A stretch of DNA of 31,236 bases from NCBI GenBank assembly GCA_036556805.1, contig DATBIS010000003.1:1-31236 (forward strand). Reading direction: 5' to 3'. Below the pieces are notes generated by a model. It did no database searches. It was not told the DNA's origin and was given only the letters and a program-made list of their open reading frames with translations. The position numbers and the translations under genes are program-made. Below, one piece after another: positions 22,419-28,996 of this stretch (position 1 is its first letter; each line of letters opens with the position of its first letter). The stretch is from DATBIS01 sp036556805. GTDB taxonomy: Bacteria; Actinomycetota; UBA4738; HRBIN12.

Positions 22419-23570
22419 TTGCTGAGCCTGCGCGCCCGCCGCATCACGATCTCGACGATCGTCCTCCTCGCGCTTCTCGCCCCGGCGGGAGCGCGCGCGG
22501 ACTGGAAGCAGTTCCACAACACGGCGACGCGGCGCGGCCTCACGACCCACGCCTCGATCACCCGCACCGAGGCGCAGCACCTCTCGATCGTATGGTCGAT
22601 GGACACCGGCGGAACCGTGAAGTCGTCGCCCGCGATCGCGAACGGCATCCTCTACATCGGCTCCGACGACGGCAAGCTCTGGGCGCTCGACGCCGCGAAC
22701 GGCAACGTCGTGTGGTCGGCGCAGACCGGCGACAAGATCCGTTCGTCGCCCGCCGTGAGCGGCGGCGTCGTGTACATCGGCTCGAACGACGGCACGATGT
22801 ACGCGTTCGACGCGTCGAGCGGCGCGACGGTCTGGACGAAGTCTCTCGGCGGGTGGATCACCGCGGCGCCGCTGGTGGTCGACGGTCGCGTGTTCATCGG
22901 CACCCGGGGCGGCTACTTCTACGCGCTCGACGCCGACACGGGCGCCGTCAAGTGGTCGCACAACACGTGGGACGTGTGGGGCTCGGCCGCGTACAAGGGC
23001 GGTCTCGTGTACGTGGGCTCCGATCAGTACAAGCTCTTCGCCTACCACTCGGGATCCGGGACGCTGAAGTGGTCGAGGACGTTCGCCGGCAGGCTGCGCG
23101 GCGCGCCGTCGATCTCCGGCGGCTCCGTGTTCGTCGGCGACGACGAGGGCTTCGTGAAGTCGTTCGATCGGACCTCCGGCAAGCTGAAGTGGTCGCGCCG
23201 CGCCGCACCCGCGTCCACGAACGCGATCGTGCGGTGTGCGCCCGCGGTCGCGAGGGGCCTCGTGTTCGTCGACACCGGGGAGACCACGCCGATGGACGGC
23301 CACGTCGTCGCGTACCGCGTGCACTCCGGCAAGGAGGTCTGGAAGTCGCACATGGCCGACTACGCGGAGTCGTCGGCCGCGATCGCGAACGGCGTCCTGT
23401 ACGTCGGCTCGTACGACACGCGCCTGTACGCATACGACGCCGACAACGGCAAGGAGCTCTGGACGTCGGGCTGGGGCACCTTCGACGGCGGCGTGAGCTC
23501 GTCACCCGCGGTAAGCGGCGGCAAGGTCTACGTCGGGGTCGGCGACGGCTCCGTCGTCGCGTTCGGCTGA
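22419..23570 (+). CDS. Secreted PQQ-repeat beta-propeller protein
   Basis: The 383-aa product has a signal peptide (RRITISTIVLLALLAPAGARA, cleavage before DW) and then seven to eight PQQ-like propeller repeats. A typical unit is SSPAIANGILYIGSDDGKLWALDAANGNVVW. The pattern S(S/A)P-(V/L)(Y/F)(I/V)G-(A/S)(Y/F)D-(S/N)G--(V/L)(K/W)W recurs to the C-terminus. There is no lipobox, so it should be released or held non-covalently outside the membrane. Start is TTG at 22419, because GGAGG lies 4 nt upstream and the signal peptide begins there. PQQ-repeat folds of this type (as in BamB) often do not bind PQQ and serve as protein-binding scaffolds, so enzymatic function is not assumed. It follows the HAD gene by 67 nt and ends 4 nt from the convergent flippase-like gene. 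Confidence 0.85.
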   Translation: MLSLRARRITISTIVLLALLAPAGARADWKQFHNTATRRGLTTHASITRTEAQHLSIVWSMDTGGTVKSSPAIANGILYIGSDDGKLWALDAANGNVVWSAQTGDKIRSSPAVSGGVVYIGSNDGTMYAFDASSGATVWTKSLGGWITAAPLVVDGRVFIGTRGGYFYALDADTGAVKWSHNTWDVWGSAAYKGGLVYVGSDQYKLFAYHSGSGTLKWSRTFAGRLRGAPSISGGSVFVGDDEGFVKSFDRTSGKLKWSRRAAPASTNAIVRCAPAVARGLVFVDTGETTPMDGHVVAYRVHSGKEVWKSHMADYAESSAAIANGVLYVGSYDTRLYAYDADNGKELWTSGWGTFDGGVSSSPAVSGGKVYVGVGDGSVVAFG

Positions 23571-23574
23571 TCGC

Positions 23575-24612
23575 TCACGAGCCCGCGGCCTCTCGCAGCG
23601 GCGGCGCCGCGCCGCGCCCGTACCGCCGGCGGTGCAAGGCCGCGGCCACGAGGCCCGCGGGGAGCGGCAGCCAGTAGGAGACGAGCCGGTAGGCGAGCGT
23701 GGCGAGCGCCGCGTCGGCCGCCGTGATCCCCGCGAGCACGAGCAGCGTGGTGAGGCCCGCCTCGACGAAGCCGAGCCCGCCGGGCGTGAGCGGGATCATG
23801 CCGAGCACCATCGACGCCACGTACGCGAGGAGCACCAGCGAAGGCCTGGGGCGTGCGCCGACCGCCGTGAGCGCCGCGAGCAGCGCGAGGTAGTCGAACA
23901 GCCAGTTCCCGAGCGACGCAAGCAGCGCCTCCCACCACTTCCGGCCGAGGTCACGCCGGATGGCGTCGCGCGCGACCCGGAGCTGGGCCGGAAGGGCGCC
24001 CTCGCTGCGCCGCCGGCGAAGCCGCGCGAGGATCCACTCGATCGCGCGGGCGACCCGGTCGAGCCACGCGTCGGTCGTGAGCAGCACCACGCCGGCCGCG
24101 AACGCGACCACGAAGACCCCCGCGCCCAGCCATGCGGTCTGCGCGAGCCCTCGCGGCACCGGCCGCCCGGCGATCATCGCCGGCACGGACAGGAGGGGCA
24201 GGGCCAGCAGCGTGGCCGTGCTGATGAGGGAGGCCGCCGCGAGCCCGGTGCCGGCGGCCGTCGCGTCGATGCCCGCGGTCGCGAGCATGCGGAACTGCAC
24301 GGCGCCGCCCGCCGCCGCGCCGGCCGGCACGATCCGGCTCACCGCGTTGCCGGCGAGCTGCGCGGTCGCGACGCCGAACCAGGAGCGCGTGCGGACGGCG
24401 AAGCGCTGCAACGCCCAGGCCGACGCGAAGCTCGCCGCCTCGAGCGCCAGCATCGCGGCGAGCCAGGCGGGGGTCAGCGACAGCAGCTCGGGGCCCGTCG
24501 AGAACACCGCGAGCAGGCTCGGCCAGAGCACGTAGAGCATGACGAGCGAGATCAGCAGGAACACGATCCGCTTCGTGAGCGCGCGCGATCGACCGCTCGT
24601 CTCGGTGCTCAT
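23575..24612 (-). CDS. Flippase-like / lysylphosphatidylglycerol synthetase TM-domain protein (UPF0104)
   Basis: The 345-aa product is an integral membrane protein with about eight spans. It belongs to the family related to the MprF membrane domain and YbhN. Recognisable blocks are AQLAGNAVSRIVPAGAAAGGAVQFRML and the C-terminal GMIPLTPGGLGFVEAGL, the family hallmark. It lacks a soluble aminoacyl-transferase domain. Such proteins are proposed to move lipids or lipid-linked sugars across the membrane; the substrate here is unknown. The ATG at 24612 follows TACGCT by 6 nt, so it appears leaderless and transcribed apart from the sulfur operon upstream, whose last stop is 26 nt away. It is convergent with the beta-propeller gene with a 4-nt gap. 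Confidence 0.85.
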   Translation of the reverse strand: MSTETSGRSRALTKRIVFLLISLVMLYVLWPSLLAVFSTGPELLSLTPAWLAAMLALEAASFASAWALQRFAVRTRSWFGVATAQLAGNAVSRIVPAGAAAGGAVQFRMLATAGIDATAAGTGLAAASLISTATLLALPLLSVPAMIAGRPVPRGLAQTAWLGAGVFVVAFAAGVVLLTTDAWLDRVARAIEWILARLRRRRSEGALPAQLRVARDAIRRDLGRKWWEALLASLGNWLFDYLALLAALTAVGARPRPSLVLLAYVASMVLGMIPLTPGGLGFVEAGLTTLLVLAGITAADAALATLAYRLVSYWLPLPAGLVAAALHRRRYGRGAAPPLREAAGS

Positions 24613-24618
24613 CCTTCG

Positions 24619-24624
24619 AGCGTA
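24619..24624 (-). promoter_or_regulatory. Candidate leaderless -10 box (TACGCT) for flippase-like gene
   Basis: On the minus strand TACGCT fits TANNNT and lies 6 nt (CGAAGG) before the ATG at 24612. It sits in the 26-nt gap after the sulfur operon. Confidence 0.5.
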
Positions 24625-24638
24625 GCCCGGCGGCGCGC

Positions 24639-25394
24639 TCAGGCCGTGACGTCGGCGGCCGTGCGCTCGAGGCCGAGCTCGCGTGCGAGCGCCGCGACCT
24701 CACCGACAACGAGGGTGGCCGGAGGTCCGATGCCGGCGACCCTCGCGATGGAGGGAAGCTCGCCGAGGGTGCCCACCACGGCCTTCTGGTCCGGCGTGGT
24801 CGCCCATTGCACGACGGCCGCGGGCGTGGTGGGTTCTCGACCGGCGCCGACGAGCTCTCGGCAGGTCTCCGCGAGCTTCCCCGCGGCCATGAGGATCACG
24901 AGCGTGTCGACGGCCGTCGCGAGCGTCGAGAGGTCGACGTTCTCGCCGTGCGCGGTGGACCCGGTGACCACCGCGAACGAGCGCGCCGTACCGCGGTGCG
25001 TGACCGGGATCCCCGCGGCCGCCGGCGCCGCGAGGGCGCTCGTCACGCCCGGGACCCATTCGCACGGGACTCCGGCGGCCGCGCAGGCGAGCGCCTCCTC
25101 GGCACCCCGTCCGAACACGAACGGGTCGCCGCCCTTCAGCCGTACGACCACCGCGCCGCCCCTCGCGCGCTCCACGAGCAGGTCCGAGATCCGCTCCTGC
25201 GGCATCGCACGGTGCCCGGGCTCCTTGCCCACGTACAGGCGCTCCGCCAACGGCGGCGCAAGGTCCAGGATCGACGGGCCCACCAACCGGTCGTACACGA
25301 CCACGTCCGCCTCGGCGAGCGCGCGCGCCCCCCGCACCGTGATGAGCTCGGGGTCCCCCGGGCCGGCGCCCACGAGCACCACCCGCCCGCTCAC
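24639..25394 (-). CDS. cobA: Uroporphyrinogen-III C-methyltransferase (SUMT)
   Basis: The 251-aa product methylates uroporphyrinogen III twice with SAM to give precorrin-2, the first committed step to siroheme and cobalamin. Family motifs: VLVGAGPGDPELITVRG at the N-terminus, DVVVYDRLV, RLKGGDPFVFGRGAEE, GVTSALAAPAAAGIPVTHRG and the C-terminal TPAAVVQWAT block. Length equals stand-alone SUMT enzymes. Start is a GTG at 25394 with GGAGGAAGC directly upstream; it overlaps the preceding stop (GTGA). As the last gene of the sulfite-reductase operon, its likely job is to supply siroheme to the sulfite reductase. The neighbouring dehydrogenase supplies the next step, so together they replace a fused CysG. 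Confidence 0.92.
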   Translation of the reverse strand: MSGRVVLVGAGPGDPELITVRGARALAEADVVVYDRLVGPSILDLAPPLAERLYVGKEPGHRAMPQERISDLLVERARGGAVVVRLKGGDPFVFGRGAEEALACAAAGVPCEWVPGVTSALAAPAAAGIPVTHRGTARSFAVVTGSTAHGENVDLSTLATAVDTLVILMAAGKLAETCRELVGAGREPTTPAAVVQWATTPDQKAVVGTLGELPSIARVAGIGPPATLVVGEVAALARELGLERTAADVTA

Positions 25395-26038
25395 GCTTCC
25401 TCCGAGAGCCGCCGGCGCAACCGCCGCTCGAGTTCGTCGCGACGTCCGTCGCGCACGAGCGCAGCCGCTTCCTCCAGATCGAGCGCGCGCGTCCAGCGCC
25501 TCGATCGCTCGCGCAGGCTCGGAATCGAGCCGTTCACGTCCTCGCGAACGGCACCGAGCGCGGCCACGACCTCGTCCCACTCTGGCCCAAACCGCTCGTC
25601 CAGCTCCACGCGCAGGCGTTTCGCGAGGGCCGGGGAGCGCCCGCCGGTCGAGATCGCGAGCACGAGGTCGCCGCGCCGCACGACCGACGGCGCCGCCCAG
25701 TCGCAGTTCGGCACGTCGTCCATCACGTTCACGAGGACTCCCCGGCGCCGAGCCTCGCGGGCGATCGTCGCGCGTTCGGCCTCGTCCCCGCTCGACGCCA
25801 CCACGAGGAACGCGCCGTCGAGGTCCTCGGGCTCGAAGCCTCGGCGGCGGACCCGCACGCGGGCCTCACTCGCCTCCCACGCGTCGAGCCGGGCGGCGGG
25901 ACCGGTCGCCACCACCAGGATCCGGTCGCACCCCGCCTCGAGCAGCCCCTCGACCTTGCCGGCCCGGACGGCCTCCTCGCCGATCACGAGGGCCGTACGA
26001 CCCGCGAGCTCGAGGAAGACGGGGTAGCCGAACGGCAC
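25391..26038 (-). CDS. Precorrin-2 dehydrogenase / sirohydrochlorin ferrochelatase-like protein
   Basis: The 215-aa product matches the N-terminal part of CysG and yeast Met8, which oxidise precorrin-2 to sirohydrochlorin with NAD and may insert iron. Recognisable blocks are VLVNVMDDVPNCDWAAPSV (the conserved Asp of the active site) and RGDLVLAISTGGRSPALAKRLR. The nucleotide-binding loop is unusual: ALVIGEEAVRAGKV (from residue 16) has GEE where relatives usually have GGG, so NAD binding may differ. Start is GTG at 26038, directly after the APS reductase stop with no gap. Its own stop overlaps the SUMT start. Context firmly supports siroheme synthesis for the sulfite reductase. Whether this protein also chelates iron is unknown. 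Confidence 0.87.
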   Translation of the reverse strand: MPFGYPVFLELAGRTALVIGEEAVRAGKVEGLLEAGCDRILVVATGPAARLDAWEASEARVRVRRRGFEPEDLDGAFLVVASSGDEAERATIAREARRRGVLVNVMDDVPNCDWAAPSVVRRGDLVLAISTGGRSPALAKRLRVELDERFGPEWDEVVAALGAVREDVNGSIPSLRERSRRWTRALDLEEAAALVRDGRRDELERRLRRRLSEEA

Positions 26039-26857
26039 TCAGCCCACCCCCTCGGCGCGCTCGCGGTCGGTCGGCGTGCCGAGCAGCTGCACGCTGCAGT
26101 GGATGCCGCACTCCTTGTCGGTGTCCCGCTCCCACCACCACCGGCCGGCGCGCTCCGACTCCCCGGGTTCCACGGGCCGCGTGCAGGGCGCGCACCCGAT
26201 CGACGCGTACCCGTGGTCGAACAGCTCGTGGTACGGCACGTCGTTCGTGCGGACGTAGTCCCAGACGTCGTCGGCCCTCCAATCGGCGAGTGGATTGATC
26301 TTCACGATGCCCCCGTGGTCCCGATCGAGCTCGACCTTCGCGATGCTCGTTCGCGTGCGCCACTGCTCGCGGCGGAGTCCGCTCAACCACGCGTCGAGCG
26401 TCTGGAGCTTCCGCTTGAGCGGCGCAACCTTGCGGATCTCGCAGCACGCGAGTCGCAGGTCGACGCTTCGGTACATGAGGTTCGGCCCCTCGCGGTTCAC
26501 GAGCCGCGCGATCTCGTCCCGATCCGGGTGCTCGAACTCCACGTCGATGCCGTAGCGCTCGCGGACCTCTTCGAACAGCGCGTACGTCTCCGCCGGCAGC
26601 CGCCCGGTATCGAGCGTGAACACCCGCACGTCGGGACGGATCCGCCAGGCCATGTCGATGATCGCCATCCCGTCCACGCCGCCTGCCGCGCTGATCGCGA
26701 GGCGTGGGTGGAAGCGGTCGAGGGCCCACTCGATCAGCCGTTCCGCGCTCGCGCGCTCGAACCGCTCCGCGGCGGCGCGCACCCACTCCGCCTCGTCCTC
26801 GAAGACGGGCAGCGTCGGCTGGTGGATCGGTTCGCGGCCGTTCGGATGCGCGCTCAT
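26039..26857 (-). CDS. cysH: Adenylylsulfate (APS) reductase, thioredoxin-dependent
   Basis: The 272-aa product reduces adenylylsulfate to sulfite and AMP. The CC-x(82)-CxxC iron-sulfur signature is complete: C138 and C139 in LACCEIRK, C222 and C225 in GCAPC. These four cysteines hold a 4Fe-4S cluster and separate APS reductases from PAPS reductases. The catalytic Cys250 lies in KECGIHC at the C-terminus. The nucleotide-binding part includes SAAGGVDGMAIIDM and TLDTGRLPAETY, and RREQWRTRTS is a conserved Arg-rich strand. The ATG at 26857 overlaps the stop of the zinc-ribbon microprotein (ATGA). No ATP sulfurylase gene is in the window, so APS must come from genes elsewhere. Confidence 0.93.
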   Translation of the reverse strand: MSAHPNGREPIHQPTLPVFEDEAEWVRAAAERFERASAERLIEWALDRFHPRLAISAAGGVDGMAIIDMAWRIRPDVRVFTLDTGRLPAETYALFEEVRERYGIDVEFEHPDRDEIARLVNREGPNLMYRSVDLRLACCEIRKVAPLKRKLQTLDAWLSGLRREQWRTRTSIAKVELDRDHGGIVKINPLADWRADDVWDYVRTNDVPYHELFDHGYASIGCAPCTRPVEPGESERAGRWWWERDTDKECGIHCSVQLLGTPTDRERAEGVG

Positions 26858-26991
26858 CCGATCCGCACCACCCGCAGCTCGAACGTCCGTCCGCACGACT
26901 CGCAGCGCCACCCCGACGGGTCGGCCTGACGCAGGTCTTGCTCGCCGCAGAACGGGCAGTAGAACGGCACGGCGCGCGGCGTCTCGCTCAC
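26854..26991 (-). CDS. Zinc-ribbon microprotein of the sulfur operon, 45 aa
   Basis: A 45-aa protein begins at GTG 26991 and ends at TGA 26854. It contains two knuckles, FYCPFCGEQDL (C12, C15) and WRCESCGRTF (C30, C33), the pattern of a rubredoxin-like zinc ribbon with one metal. It is coupled on both sides: its GTG overlaps the sulfite reductase stop (GTGA, 26988-26991), and its stop overlaps the cysH start (ATGA, 26854-26857). The stoichiometry is therefore tied to both reductases. I believe small ORFs occur at this place in other actinobacterial sulfur operons, but its role is not known to me. It could be a metallo-chaperone, an electron carrier if it binds iron, or a subunit scaffold. Confidence 0.8.
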   Translation of the reverse strand: MSETPRAVPFYCPFCGEQDLRQADPSGWRCESCGRTFELRVVRIG

Positions 26992-28697
26992 CGCAGCACT
27001 GCCTCCTCGCGCATCGGTGGCTCGGCGAACCTCGCGAGCGCGTCGGCGTCGAGATCGCTCACGAAGTCGGAGAAGCTCGCGTGACCGTTCCGATCGCGCA
27101 GGTACCGACGCAGGAGCGCCTCGACGTAGTCGGCCGCGTCCTCCGCGTAGACCTTCACGCCCTTCACCTTCCGGCCGAACGAGGACGTCTCGCCGCCGCT
27201 CGCGCCGCCGAGGTGCACGAGGAACGCGTCCGAGCGCGTGCCGTCGGGCCGCGTGAGCAGCGCGGACATCAGCCCGATGTCGGCGACCTGGAAGCGCGCG
27301 CACGAGTTCGGGCAGCCGTTCACGTGGATGGCGATCTCCTCGTCGAACTCGGGCAGCCGCCTCGCGAGCTCGTTCGACAGCCATCGCGCGCGGCCCTTCG
27401 TCTCGCCGATCGCGAGCTTGCAGAACTCGATGCCGGTGCACGCCATCGTGCCCCTGCGAAATGGGTCGGGCCGGGCGGGCAGGTCGAGCTCCCCGAGTCG
27501 CTCGACCAGCTCGTCCGCTCGCTGTGGGTCGACGTCCACGATCACGAGCTTCTGCTGCGCCGTCGCGCGGATCCGCCCGCTGCCGTACGCGTCGGCGAGG
27601 TCGGCCACCAGGCGCAGTTGATGGCCGGCCACGCGTCCGGCGCGCGGCGCGACGCCCACGTACACGTTCCCGTCGCGCTGCGGGAACACGCCCACGTGGT
27701 TGCGCAGGCGCGCAGGGAACACCGCCGGCGCGGGCCCGTCGGGGAGGGCCTCGCCGAGGAACTCCTTCTCCAGGACCTCGCGCACGCGTTCGACGCCCCA
27801 GTCGGCCACGAGGAACTTCAGGCGCGCGTGGTTGCGCGAACGCCGATAGCCGTACTCGCGGAAGAGGCCGGTGACGGCCGCCCACGCGGGGGCGACGGCG
27901 CCCGGCGTCACGAACGCGCCGAGCCGCTTCGCGAACATCGGGTTCGTGGAGAGGCCGCCCCCGACCTGCAGGTCGTAGCCGGGACCGAGCACGGGATGCA
28001 CGACGCCCACGAAGGCGACGTCGTTGATCTCGGGATTCGTGCACTGGTGCGCGCACCCGCTCACCGACGACTTGTACTTGCGGGGCAGGTTCGAGAACTC
28101 GGGCGAGCCCACGTACAGCTCGCGGATCGCGGCGATGTCGGGCGTCGCGTCCACGATCTCGTCGGCGGCGACGCCCGCGAGCGGGCACCCGAGGATCACG
28201 CGCGGCGTGTCGCCGCACGCTTCGGCGGTCGTGAGGCCGGTGGACTCGAGTGCCTCCCAGATCGCGGGGACGTCCTCGATCCGGATCCAGTGCAGCTGCA
28301 CGTTCTGCCGGTCGGTGACGTCGGCGAGATCGCGGCCGAACGTCTCGGAGGCCAACGCGATCGCGCGGAGCTGCGCCGACGTCATGCGTCCGCCGTCGAT
28401 GCGGATCCGCATCATGAAGTGCTCGTCCTCGAGCTCCTCCGGCTCGGCCGATCCGGTGCGCTCGCCGGGCACGCCGGCTTTCCGCTGCGTGTACAGACCC
28501 CACCAGCGCAAACGGTTCCGGAGGTCCTGCTTGCCGATCGAACGGAAGCCGCCCGGTGCGAAGATCCGGTCGACGCGCTCGCGGACGTTGAGCCCGTCGT
28601 CCTCCTTCTTGATCTGCTCGGCGGCGTTGAGGGGCTCGTGATACCCGAGGCCCCACTGGCCCTCGCCTCGTCTTCTGGGTTGAGCTCGATCGGTCAT
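26988..28697 (-). CDS. Ferredoxin-dependent sulfite (nitrite) reductase, siroheme type
   Basis: The 569-aa product is a monomeric assimilatory reductase with two ferredoxin-like and two siroheme-binding half-domains. The Fe4S4-siroheme ligands are C420 and C426 in MACTGIEFCK and C462 and C466 in NGCPNSCARFQ (C-x5-C and C-x3-C). Other hallmarks are GRDLADVTDRQNVQLHWIRIED and PRKYKSSVSGCAHQCTNPEIND. The Cys in SGC and the Tyr in WWGLYTQRK match the Cys-Tyr pair described in mycobacterial SirA, which favours sulfite over nitrite. Coupling to APS reductase and siroheme genes supports the same. The ATG at 28697 is preferred over GTG 28706 because GGGTGG sits 6 nt upstream. Expression is probably set by the attenuator in its leader. 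Confidence 0.93.
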   Translation of the reverse strand: MTDRAQPRRRGEGQWGLGYHEPLNAAEQIKKEDDGLNVRERVDRIFAPGGFRSIGKQDLRNRLRWWGLYTQRKAGVPGERTGSAEPEELEDEHFMMRIRIDGGRMTSAQLRAIALASETFGRDLADVTDRQNVQLHWIRIEDVPAIWEALESTGLTTAEACGDTPRVILGCPLAGVAADEIVDATPDIAAIRELYVGSPEFSNLPRKYKSSVSGCAHQCTNPEINDVAFVGVVHPVLGPGYDLQVGGGLSTNPMFAKRLGAFVTPGAVAPAWAAVTGLFREYGYRRSRNHARLKFLVADWGVERVREVLEKEFLGEALPDGPAPAVFPARLRNHVGVFPQRDGNVYVGVAPRAGRVAGHQLRLVADLADAYGSGRIRATAQQKLVIVDVDPQRADELVERLGELDLPARPDPFRRGTMACTGIEFCKLAIGETKGRARWLSNELARRLPEFDEEIAIHVNGCPNSCARFQVADIGLMSALLTRPDGTRSDAFLVHLGGASGGETSSFGRKVKGVKVYAEDAADYVEALLRRYLRDRNGHASFSDFVSDLDADALARFAEPPMREEAVLR

Positions 28698-28715
28698 GGG
28701 ATCCACCCGTCGCGG

Positions 28716-28744
28716 AAAAAGGAAAAGGCCGCCTCGCGGCGGCC
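28716..28744 (-). terminator. Intrinsic terminator in the sulfur-operon leader (attenuator)
   Basis: On the minus strand GGCCGCC-GCGA-GGCGGCC (28744-28727) is a perfect 7-bp stem with a GNRA loop. TTTTCCTTTTT (28726-28716) follows it. The T tract ends 18 nt before the sulfite reductase ATG. No minus-strand gene ends here, and the gene on the other side is divergent. It is therefore an attenuator inside the operon's own leader. Confidence 0.8.
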
Positions 28745-28767
28745 GGGTGATGGTGAACCTGGATTTG

Positions 28768-28851
28768 CTAGGACGAGGGCCGCACGCGACGCTCCGCGCC
28801 CCCGGCGGGGACGCGGCGCTGCGATCGACAGCAGAGGCGAGACGGGATCAT
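28768..28851 (-). CDS. Putative cysteine-sensing leader peptide, 27 aa
   Basis: ATG at 28851 opens a 27-codon ORF ending at TAG (28770-28768). The peptide begins MIPSRLCCRSQRR and has adjacent Cys codons 7 and 8 (TGC TGT, 28833-28828). The rest is Arg-rich. GGGGG lies 3 nt before the ATG, and an in-frame GTG three codons upstream is an alternative. The last codons contain GCGGCC (28783-28778), complementary to GGCCGC in the 5' arm of the downstream terminator. A 10-bp GC hairpin lies mid-ORF. Cys-rich short ORFs that act as cysteine-responsive attenuators upstream of sulfur genes have been described in mycobacteria. This one has the right content and position, but its function is inferred. 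Confidence 0.6.
   Translation of the reverse strand: MIPSRLCCRSQRRVPAGGAERRVRPSS
28793..28815 (-). repeat. Strong GC hairpin inside leader ORF
   Basis: On the minus strand CCGCGTCCCC-GCC-GGGGGCGCGG forms a 10-bp stem with one G-T wobble and a 3-nt loop. It starts about 12 nt after the tandem Cys codons, where a stalled ribosome would change its folding. It may be a pause or an alternative hairpin of the attenuator. Confidence 0.6.
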
Positions 28852-28904
28852 CGCCCCCACGAGTCCAGCGGTCCGAGTCCGAATCACGAATCGCACCTTC
28901 TCGG

Positions 28905-28910
28905 TAGGAT
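28905..28910 (+). promoter_or_regulatory. Weak candidate -10 box (TAGGAT) for MBL-rhodanese gene
   Basis: TAGGAT fits TANNNT and would give a leader of about 79 nt before the ATG at 28997. No good -35 element is seen at the right distance. Confidence 0.3.
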
Positions 28911-28921
28911 TTGCAGGTGCA

Positions 28922-28951
28922 ACGCTAGCCATGCCATCCCGAAGGTGTCAA
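28922..28951 (-). promoter_or_regulatory. Sigma-70-type promoter of the sulfur operon
   Basis: On the minus strand a consensus -35 TTGACA (28951-28946) is followed after 18 nt by TAGCGT (28927-28922), a TANNNT -10 box. Initiation near 28915 gives a leader of about 217 nt that contains the Cys leader ORF, the GC hairpin and the terminator. It is the best two-part promoter I found in the window. Confidence 0.65.
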
Positions 28952-28996
28952 GGCAGCGCCGGCGTGGACGGTCGATGGCAATGGTGGCACGCTCGA

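Noticed and set aside
28698..28930. SAM or other known riboswitch in the sulfur-operon leader
   Set aside because: I could not find the conserved cores of the SAM-I or SAM-IV classes; the leader ORF and terminator explain the region better.
28931..28996. In-frame upstream extension of the MBL-rhodanese gene with a Trp-rich stretch (RWQWWHAR), like a trp leader
   Set aside because: There is no stop codon before the real gene, no terminator follows, and the gene has no tie to tryptophan. The family starts at 28997.
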